From: an uncultured Clostridium sp.
Lineage (GTDB): Bacteria > Bacillota > Clostridia > TANB77 > CAG-508
Reading direction: 5' to 3'
DNA length: 10,941 bases
Assembly: GCA_946008205.1 (NCBI GenBank)
Contig: CAMGAZ010000030.1
Span: 1 to 10,941, forward strand
Below, one piece after another: positions 6,001-10,941 of the stretch. Numbering within the stretch: the stretch's first letter is position 1; each line of letters starts with the position of its first letter. The notes beneath the pieces were generated by a model that made no database searches, had not been told where the DNA came from, and worked only from the letters and a program-made list of their open reading frames with translations. The translations under genes were made by a program, and so were the position numbers.

Positions 6001-7427
6001 ATAATTTAGGAGCTGTAAGAATTCGTATTCGTTCTTTATTAGCAAGTATGAATAAACGCGTAAAAGATAAAATTATTGAGCGTGGTGACGGTAATTACCA
6101 AACGGATAGAAAAATATTTACTAAAGAAATGAAAGATGATTATACACTATTATGCCCTCAAATGGCACCAATCCATTTTGAGCTAATTGAAGCAGCAGTA
6201 AAATCTTGTGGATATAAATTTGAATTATTAAGGAATTGTTCAGAGCATACAGTTGAGACAGGCTTAAAGTATGTCAACAACGATGCTTGTTATCCTTCTA
6301 TACTAGTAACAGGACAAATGATTGAAGCTTTGCAATCAGGCAAATACGATGTCAACAAAACCGCTTTAATAATGTCTCAAACGGGTGGAGGTTGTAGAGC
6401 AACCAATTACATAGCTTTTATACGTAAAGCTTTAAAAGACGCTGGATTTCCAAATGTTCCCGTAGTTTCATTTAATGTTGTTGGAATGGAAAAAAATCCT
6501 GGATTTAGAATTACTCCAGAATTAATTGAAAAATTGCTTAAGGTAGTTATATATGGAGATCTTTTACAAAAAATGCTTACTAAAAACAGAGCATATGAAA
6601 TTAATAAAGGAGAGACTAAAGCAATATTTGATAAGTGGTTGGAAAAGTCAAGAGAACTCGTTGCGCATTCTACTCTATCTGAATTTAAGCAGAGTATCTA
6701 CGACATGGTACAGGACTTTGAGAATATTGAGCTCGATACTTCAATAGAAAAGCCAAAAGTTGGAATTGTAGGTGAAGTTCTTATAAAATATCACCCATTC
6801 GGTAACAACTTTGTAGCCGATAAGCTTGAACAAGAAGGTGCTGAGGTTATACTTCCAGACTTTATGGGATTTATTAAATTCATAGCCACACATAAAATTA
6901 CTTTTAATACTTTAATCAAAACGGATAAGTATAAGTCTAAGCTATTTAAAGTTGCCATAAATCTAATTGATATTCTGGAGAAGGATGAAAAAATTGCATT
7001 AGCTAATTCTAAAAAAGGTTATCTGCAGCCTTGTAACATTTGGGAATTAGAAGATAAAGTAAAAGATGTATTATCAATTGGTAATCAAACAGGCGAAGGA
7101 TGGTTTTTGACTGCAGAAATGATGGAATATATTGAGCATGGCATACCAAATATAGTTTGTGTTCAACCTTTTGCTTGTCTACCAAATCACGTTGTCGGTA
7201 AAGGCGTAATAAAAACAATTAGAGATAAATATCCTTATGCTAATATTTCTCCTGTTGATTACGATCCTGGTGCGAGTGAGGCTAATCAAACAAATAGAAT
7301 AAAACTATTAATGTCTGTTGCAAAACACAATCTAAAAATACAAAAAAAAATCAAAATTTCAACACAAAAAGAAAACTTAGAAAAAGAGATTTCTGAATTA
7401 AGGGAAGAAATAAAGAATAATAGCTAA
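3093..7427 (+). CDS. Large acyl-CoA dehydratase activase fusion (two BadF/HgdC ATPase domains, DUF2229, HgdB-like part)
   Basis: This 1444-residue protein belongs to the known large activase-related family of anaerobes; its substrate is not known. Domain 1 (about 4-255) and domain 2 (about 320-580) are each ATPases of the BadF/BadG/BcrA/HgdC type: phosphate loops DVGSTT (10-15 and 325-330), GGEDAK (104-109) and GGQDMK (422-427), and paired cysteines C125/C164 and C445/C484. In the HgdC homodimer two such cysteines per subunit hold one bridging [4Fe-4S] cluster, so this chain may form that dimer internally. A cysteine group follows (C610, C613, C617, C636), then a DUF2229-like part (about 670-890, with C726 and C751) and a 2-hydroxyacyl-CoA dehydratase D-component-like part (about 1015-1380; C1021, C1066, C1101, C1356, C1362). 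The last 30 residues are a charged helix. HgdC-type proteins use ATP to push an electron into a dehydratase; here activase and a dehydratase-like part share one chain. It has its own promoter and terminator and no dehydratase neighbour. Confidence 0.9.
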   Translation: MKNLLHVGLDVGSTTVKVVVMNGSLSTIYTSYQRHNSDTKNTVCAVLDNLTERYPNSEFTIALTGSGAMSAANFLNVPFIQEVVSCKRAVEKYIPATDVVIELGGEDAKIIYFGKSIEQRMNGTCAGGTGAFIDQMASLLNTDSAGLNELAKKHKIIYPIASRCGVFAKTDIQPLINEGAAKEDIAASIFQAVVNQTISGLACGRPIRGNVAFLGGPLNYLSELRNRFIETLGLTEKHIIIPDEAHLLVAKGAALDSLDMEPISVEKMKAKIQMLRSSHDTTTTPLKPLFVTHAENQEIQQRQSKDVVKKSNLSDYHGDCFIGIDVGSTTTKLVVIDNNATLLYSLYSSNEGNPLKSVIDMLKKLYAVLPSDVTIRYSGVTGYGESLIKTALSVDLNEIETIAHYTAAKKFMPNVTSIVDIGGQDMKYIKLKNNTIDNIMLNEACSSGCGSFIETFAKSLGLTIDEFVDSAISARNPVDLGSRCTVFMNSKIKQAQKEGYSVGDISAGLSYSVIKNAIQKVMKIRDMKVLGSHIVVQGGTFYNDAVLRAFELLVGRNVVRPDIAGLMGAYGVALLAQEQYEANKDMEYKSTLATLDDINKLKVESSHIRCNSCENHCLLTINKFSNGTKHISGNRCEKGAGIISENKELPNLVKYKYQRIFDYTPLEEKDAPRGTIGIPRVLNMYEDYPFWFTFLTELGFRVIISEKSNRKTYEKGMESMPSESVCYPAKLSHGHVISLIKQGIKTIFYPCIPYSRKEYESADNHYNCPIVISYSEVLKNNVEELKDTEITFLNPFLPFEPKALASTILDLPEFKKYSFTRKELIHAAKKAEAEYQHCREDIHNEGAKAVKYLAENHLKGIVLAGRPYHIDPEINHGIDTLITSLGLGVITEDSISNQSLPKAPLRVVNQWVFHARLYAAADFVGKHDNLELVQLNSFGCGVDAVTTDQVEEILSSYNKMYTLIKIDEVNNLGAVRIRIRSLLASMNKRVKDKIIERGDGNYQTDRKIFTKEMKDDYTLLCPQMAPIHFELIEAAVKSCGYKFELLRNCSEHTVETGLKYVNNDACYPSILVTGQMIEALQSGKYDVNKTALIMSQTGGGCRATNYIAFIRKALKDAGFPNVPVVSFNVVGMEKNPGFRITPELIEKLLKVVIYGDLLQKMLTKNRAYEINKGETKAIFDKWLEKSRELVAHSTLSEFKQSIYDMVQDFENIELDTSIEKPKVGIVGEVLIKYHPFGNNFVADKLEQEGAEVILPDFMGFIKFIATHKITFNTLIKTDKYKSKLFKVAINLIDILEKDEKIALANSKKGYLQPCNIWELEDKVKDVLSIGNQTGEGWFLTAEMMEYIEHGIPNIVCVQPFACLPNHVVGKGVIKTIRDKYPYANISPVDYDPGASEANQTNRIKLLMSVAKHNLKIQKKIKISTQKENLEKEISELREEIKNNS

Positions 7428-7467
7428 AAAATAATAAGGAGTTATATTAACTCCTTATTATTTTTTA
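7425..7467. terminator. Bidirectional terminator spanning the two stop codons
   Basis: A perfect 20-bp inverted repeat (7425-7444 with 7448-7467) closes a 3-base loop. The core is GGAGTTA/TAACTCC and the outer part is an A-run facing a T-run, so each strand gives a GC-containing hairpin followed by U-rich sequence. It serves both the activase fusion gene and gyrA, which converge here. Its outermost bases are the TAA of one gene and the TAA of the other. Confidence 0.9.
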
Positions 7468-9921
7468 TTCTTCTGGTGCTACTGTTTCTATGCTTACAAC
7501 TTTCTCATTTTCATTTGTCCTCATTAGTGTTACCCCTTGAGTTGCTCTTCCTAAAATACTTACCTCTTTAACTTTAAGCCTTATTATAGTACCTGAATTT
7601 GTTATTAACATTACGTCTTCGTCCTCTGAAGCCATTCTTATTCCAACTATATTTCCAGTCTTTGGAGTTATTTTATAAGTAATTACACCTCTTCCTCCTC
7701 TGTTTTGTACTCTATATTCATCAAGCTCTGTCCTTTTTCCAAATCCATTTTCTGTAATAGCTAATAAAGTTACATTTTTATTTTCTGCTAGTATTGATTC
7801 CATTCCAATTACAACATCGTCATCATCTAATCTTATTCCTAACACTCCTTGTGCAGATCTACCTACTGGTCTTACATCTTTTTCGTCAAATGTAATACAT
7901 AAACCTTTGCTTGTAACTAAGACAACATTGTCTTGTCCATCAGTTAATCTTACATCAATCAATTCGTCATCATCTTTTAGATTTATTGCTAGTAGTCCAG
8001 TCTTCCTGCTTGAATTGTATTCTTGCAATGGAGTTTTCTTTATTAGTCCCTTTTTAGTAGCCATTAATAAATATTTGCTATCTTCAAAATTTGTTATTGG
8101 AATAACAGCAGATATTTTTTCTCCAGCATCCAAACTTAGAAGGTTAACTATTGCAGTGCCCTTTGCCGTACGACCTGCTTCTGGGATTTCATAACCTCTT
8201 AATCTATACAATTTTCCTTTGTTGCTAAAGAATAGTACCGTATCATGTGTAGAAGTTGTAAATATCTGCTTTACAAAATCTTCTTCTCTAGTCGAGATAC
8301 CACTAATTCCCTTTCCTCCTCTTCTTTGGCTCTTATATGTATCAATTGGCATTCTCTTTATGTATCCAAAGTGAGTTAATGCAACTACCATTTGTTCCTC
8401 TTTTATAAGGTCCTCTTCATTGAATTCTCCTTCAGCAGCAACTATTTTAGTTAATCTTTCATCTCCATATCTCTCTTTAATTTCTGTCAACTCTTCTTTG
8501 ATAATCTCAAACACTAATTTTTCACTGCCTAGAATTTCTCTCAAATGAGCAATTAATTTCATTAATTCATTGTATTCTTCTTCAATCTTCTCTCTTTGCA
8601 ATCCAGATAGAGTTTTTAATCTCATGTCTAATATTGCTTGCGCTTGTATATCAGAAAGACCAAATCTTTCCATTAATCTTTCTTTTGCATCATCGTATGA
8701 AGAGCGGATAATATTTATTACTTCATCTATGTTATCTAATGCTATTTTTAAACCTTCTAAAATATGTGCTCTTGCCAATGCTTTATCCAAATCAAATTTA
8801 GTTCTGCGTAATATTACGTTCTTTCTATGATCTATATAATAATCTAAGCATTGCCTTAAAGTTAGTATTTTAGGTTCGCCGTCAACCAAGGCTAGCATTA
8901 TAATGCCAAAAGTATCTTGCATTTGCGTGTTTTTATATAATTGATTTAAAACAATTTTTGCATTTGCATCTTTCTTTAATCCTATATGTATTCTTACTGC
9001 ATTTTCTCTATCAGATTCGTCTCTTAGTTCAGAAATTCCTTCTATTCTTTTTTCCTTTACTAAGTTTGCAATATTTTCTATTAATTTTGCTTTATTTACT
9101 TGGTATGGCAATGATGTGACAATTATTTTTTGTCTTCCATTACTTAATTCTTCAATTTCGGCCTCTGCTCTTACTGTTATTTTGCCTTTTCCTGTTGTAT
9201 ATGCTTGTTTTATTGCATCTCTACCAAGAATCATTCCTCCCGTAGGGAAATCAGGCCCTTTAATTATCTGCATTAATTGTTCATCCGTTACATTATCATC
9301 ATCAATTATCTTTATGATTCCATTTATTACTTCTGTCAAATTATGTGGTGGGATATTTGTTGCCATACCTACAGCAATACCAGAAGAACCATTAACTAGT
9401 AAAGCTGGTATTTTCGCTGGTAATACTACAGGTTCTTGAAGTCTATCATCGAAGTTTGGCATAAAATCGACCGTATTCTTTTCAATATCAGTTAGCATTA
9501 CTTCTGCTATTTTTGACATTCTTGCTTCTGTGTAACGATAAGCAGCAGCCCCATCACCATCAATAGAACCAAAGTTTCCATGCCCATCTATTAATGGATA
9601 TCTTAATGAAAACGTTTGCGCCATTCTTACCATAGCATCATATACTGAAGAATCACCATGTGGATGATATCTACCCAAAACATCTCCGACTGTAGTAGCT
9701 GATTTTCTGTATGGCTTATCTGATGTTAGGCCATCTTCATACATTGTATATAATATTCTTCTATGTACTGGCTTTAAACCATCTCTTACATCCGGTAATG
9801 CCCTAGATACAATTACACTCATTGCATAGTCTATATATGCGGTTTTCATTTCCTCTTCGATGTCTCTTTCAATTATTTTTCCATCTCTGTCATCTCTGTT
9901 TTCTGTGTCTTTTGAGTCCAT
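7465..9921 (-). CDS. gyrA: DNA gyrase subunit A
   Basis: GyrA cuts and rejoins DNA in the A2B2 gyrase, which adds negative supercoils using ATP bound by GyrB. The 818 residues are a complete, normal length. The N-terminal breakage-reunion domain holds the catalytic tyrosine Y130 (AAYRYTEARM) and a quinolone-determining region HPHGDSSVYD (86-95); S91 and D95, which match E. coli S83 and D87, are the susceptible-type residues. The C-terminal beta-pinwheel starts near residue 505 and carries an intact GyrA box QRRGGKG (532-538), with a related QNRGGRG at 739-745. The box marks GyrA rather than ParC. AAAAGAGG (9929-9936, minus strand) ends 7 bases before the ATG. gyrB is not beside it in this window; upstream lies an unrelated hypothetical gene. 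It has its own promoter (9958-9986) and shares the terminator at 7425-7467. Confidence 0.98.
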   Translation of the reverse strand: MDSKDTENRDDRDGKIIERDIEEEMKTAYIDYAMSVIVSRALPDVRDGLKPVHRRILYTMYEDGLTSDKPYRKSATTVGDVLGRYHPHGDSSVYDAMVRMAQTFSLRYPLIDGHGNFGSIDGDGAAAYRYTEARMSKIAEVMLTDIEKNTVDFMPNFDDRLQEPVVLPAKIPALLVNGSSGIAVGMATNIPPHNLTEVINGIIKIIDDDNVTDEQLMQIIKGPDFPTGGMILGRDAIKQAYTTGKGKITVRAEAEIEELSNGRQKIIVTSLPYQVNKAKLIENIANLVKEKRIEGISELRDESDRENAVRIHIGLKKDANAKIVLNQLYKNTQMQDTFGIIMLALVDGEPKILTLRQCLDYYIDHRKNVILRRTKFDLDKALARAHILEGLKIALDNIDEVINIIRSSYDDAKERLMERFGLSDIQAQAILDMRLKTLSGLQREKIEEEYNELMKLIAHLREILGSEKLVFEIIKEELTEIKERYGDERLTKIVAAEGEFNEEDLIKEEQMVVALTHFGYIKRMPIDTYKSQRRGGKGISGISTREEDFVKQIFTTSTHDTVLFFSNKGKLYRLRGYEIPEAGRTAKGTAIVNLLSLDAGEKISAVIPITNFEDSKYLLMATKKGLIKKTPLQEYNSSRKTGLLAINLKDDDELIDVRLTDGQDNVVLVTSKGLCITFDEKDVRPVGRSAQGVLGIRLDDDDVVIGMESILAENKNVTLLAITENGFGKRTELDEYRVQNRGGRGVITYKITPKTGNIVGIRMASEDEDVMLITNSGTIIRLKVKEVSILGRATQGVTLMRTNENEKVVSIETVAPEE

Positions 9922-9957
9922 ATATATACCTCTTTTCTAAGAATTATCTACGTTTGT

Positions 9958-9986
9958 ATTATACTAAACCATCACTTTTTTTGCAA
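9958..9986 (-). promoter_or_regulatory. Sigma-A type promoter of gyrA
   Basis: On the minus strand TTGCAA (9981-9986) is followed after exactly 17 bases by a perfect TATAAT (9958-9963). Transcription would start near 9951, leaving a leader of about 30 bases with the Shine-Dalgarno site in it. The -35 hexamer lies in the loop of the dyad at 9971-9999, which may bear on its control. Confidence 0.85.
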
Positions 9987-9999
9987 GTAAAAAAGTGAT
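9971..9999. repeat. Inverted repeat covering the gyrA -35 region
   Basis: ATCACTTTTTT (9971-9981) and AAAAAAGTGAT (9989-9999) are perfect 11-bp arms around a 7-base loop. A U-tract (TTTTTATT) follows only on the + strand, the wrong side for the hypothetical gene that ends at 10024 on the minus strand. It could stop antisense transcription, act as an operator, or be a simple A/T-tract dyad. I cannot choose between these from sequence alone. Confidence 0.5.
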
Positions 10000-10023
10000 T
10001 TTTATTCAGTTTTTTTCAATATT

Positions 10024-10734
10024 TTAAAGCATTTTTGCTAATTCCAATTCTTCATTCGTCAAATTAAAATCCTGTCCATTATTTTTTATTAGTTGATGAA
10101 GATTTTCAACTACTCGAGCCGTTTTTATAGTATTTTCAATTGGTACTATCTCTTTTATTTTTGCGTGTATTTTTTCATATTCCCTTTGCATCCCTGAAAA
10201 GTCTTTGTTATTAAAATAATTCTTCCAATTCTCTGTATATTTATTTAGTTTCTCCATATTGCTTATTTGATTTTTAAATTCATTTTCTATATTCTGTGTT
10301 ATATTATTCAAAATTGCATTTTTTCCGTTTTTTATAGTGTTTCCTATTGAATTTGATATATTTCCATTATCCACTAACTTATTGATAGAGTAATTAACCA
10401 CATTCGATATACTATCAATAATTCCTCCTGATTTAACTGCATTCTGCATTTGTTCAATACTTTCAAATTTGCCAGTAACTATTCCAAGTGCGCTCTTCCC
10501 TAAATTTATAGAAGAGTTTATTGCTGTTTGTATTCCTTCTTTAAGTCCATTTTGAATTAAACTATCTTTTATTTCAATTACTTGATTTTCTATTACATCT
10601 GGCAGAAGATACCTTATTCCAATATTTAATCCCATATTTACTGCTTTACCGAGATTCGTCTGTAAAAAGTTCCTTTGCTTTTCTTCTATCAAATTTTCAT
10701 TTGATATATTGTTTTCAATTTTCAATGCATCCAT
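10024..10734 (-). CDS. Hypothetical helical protein upstream of gyrA
   Basis: I do not recognise this 236-residue protein. It has no cysteine, no signal peptide and no clear membrane span. The first 25 residues are polar. Residues about 28-165 are rich in Ile, Asn, Ser and Gly in a pattern suggesting repeated amphipathic helices, with recurring SI/IN/IG spacings such as INSSINLGKS and ISNSIGNTIKNG. The C-terminal third is charged and helical, ending in a Leu/Glu-rich stretch. The start is secure: GGGAG lies 8 bases before the ATG, and an in-frame TAG (10738-10740) blocks any earlier start. Its first 20 bases overlap the end of the upstream gene in another frame, so the two are probably translationally coupled. 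The 36 bases between its stop and the gyrA -35 hexamer hold no standard terminator in its direction, so some read-through into gyrA is possible. Confidence 0.7.
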   Translation of the reverse strand: MDALKIENNISNENLIEEKQRNFLQTNLGKAVNMGLNIGIRYLLPDVIENQVIEIKDSLIQNGLKEGIQTAINSSINLGKSALGIVTGKFESIEQMQNAVKSGGIIDSISNVVNYSINKLVDNGNISNSIGNTIKNGKNAILNNITQNIENEFKNQISNMEKLNKYTENWKNYFNNKDFSGMQREYEKIHAKIKEIVPIENTIKTARVVENLHQLIKNNGQDFNLTNEELELAKML

Positions 10735-10941
10735 CTTCTATACTCCCTCTCATTATAATATCATCTTCATAATCAAAACTCTTTATCTCCGCCAAAATAT
10801 GATTATCCCCTACAAACATTAAACACTCTCCCCTTTTTAAAGACTTTATGTCAATTTCTTCTTTTTCAGAAATGTTAGTATACTTTTTTAAAATTTTAAT
10901 ATTTTCTTCTTCTAATGCAAAAAAATGTTTAATGCTTGTAT
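10715..10941 (-). CDS. 3' end of a gene cut by the window edge; C-terminus faintly like VirB4/TraE ATPases
   Basis: An open frame enters from the right edge (first full codon at 10939) and ends at TGA 10715-10717, giving the last 74 residues of a longer protein. The other two minus-strand frames hit stops within 30 bases of the edge. It reads as a charged helical piece (ALEEENIKILKKY), then SLKRGECLMFVGDNHILAEI and an acidic FDYEDD. The pattern of helix, RGE, hydrophobic strand, G-D/N-H/R and a second strand recalls the C-terminus of VirB4/TraE-type conjugation ATPases (RGEGLLFxGxxR...I), but the Walker motifs that would settle it are outside the window. The coding call is fairly firm; the family is a guess. 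It overlaps the next gene by 20 bases. Confidence 0.55.
   Translation of the reverse strand, partial: TSIKHFFALEEENIKILKKYTNISEKEEIDIKSLKRGECLMFVGDNHILAEIKSFDYEDDIIMRGSIEDGCIEN

Noticed and set aside
5815..6045. Antisense ORFs inside the activase and gyrA genes
   Set aside because: They have no ribosome binding sites and unlikely compositions, and they lie opposite strongly conserved coding sequence.
7465..9921. Topoisomerase IV subunit A (ParC), or a quinolone-resistant GyrA
   Set aside because: An intact GyrA box (QRRGGKG) marks GyrA, and the Ser and Asp positions of the quinolone-determining region are the susceptible-type residues.
1..10941. Mobile element, phage or CRISPR content
   Set aside because: No transposase, integrase, terminal repeats or spaced direct repeats were seen. 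The possible VirB4-like tail at the right edge is too little to call an integrative element.

Overview
This is an AT-rich chromosomal window that looks like a low-GC Firmicute of the class Clostridia. The grounds are an AbrB transition-state regulator with a Spo0A-type box in front of it, strong Shine-Dalgarno sites, a GerMN-domain protein, and a very large CoA-dehydratase activase-like protein of the kind common in anaerobes. I see no rRNA, tRNA, CRISPR array, insertion sequence, integrase or riboswitch.

Layout. (1) Positions 1-400: abrB on the + strand, with a probable extended -10 and a Spo0A box upstream. It ends in two back-to-back hairpins, one acting as terminator for each strand. (2) Positions 399-2006: a two-gene minus-strand operon, trmN6 then rsmI (tRNA and 16S rRNA methyltransferases), converging on abrB. 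The same order and orientation is known from Bacillus subtilis (yabB, yabC, abrB). (3) Positions 2007-2265: a small possible + strand gene for a cysteine-rich 61-residue peptide, then a hairpin. (4) Positions 2266-2817: a minus-strand membrane-anchored GerMN-domain protein. (5) Positions 2818-3092: a divergent intergenic region with a near-palindrome and a near-consensus sigma-A promoter facing right. (6) Positions 3093-7427: a single gene for a 1444-residue protein that joins two activase (BadF/HgdC-type ATPase) domains, a DUF2229-like part and a 2-hydroxyacyl-CoA dehydratase-like part. (7) Positions 7425-7467: a perfect 20-bp palindrome running from the stop codon of that gene to the stop codon of gyrA. 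(8) Positions 7465-9921: gyrA on the minus strand with its own strong promoter. (9) Positions 10024-10941: a minus-strand hypothetical gene, overlapped by the 3' end of a gene cut by the window edge whose C-terminus faintly resembles VirB4/TraE-type ATPases.

Most genes are housekeeping (rRNA and tRNA modification, DNA supercoiling) or regulatory (abrB). The least understood part is the large activase fusion. It is a known type of protein with no settled function, and it stands here as a single-gene transcription unit with no dehydratase partner beside it. I found no clear evidence of a new multigene system. The points most worth a second look are the architecture of the fusion, the Spo0A box at abrB, the small cysteine-rich ORF, the operator-like dyads at two promoters, and the translationally coupled pair upstream of gyrA.
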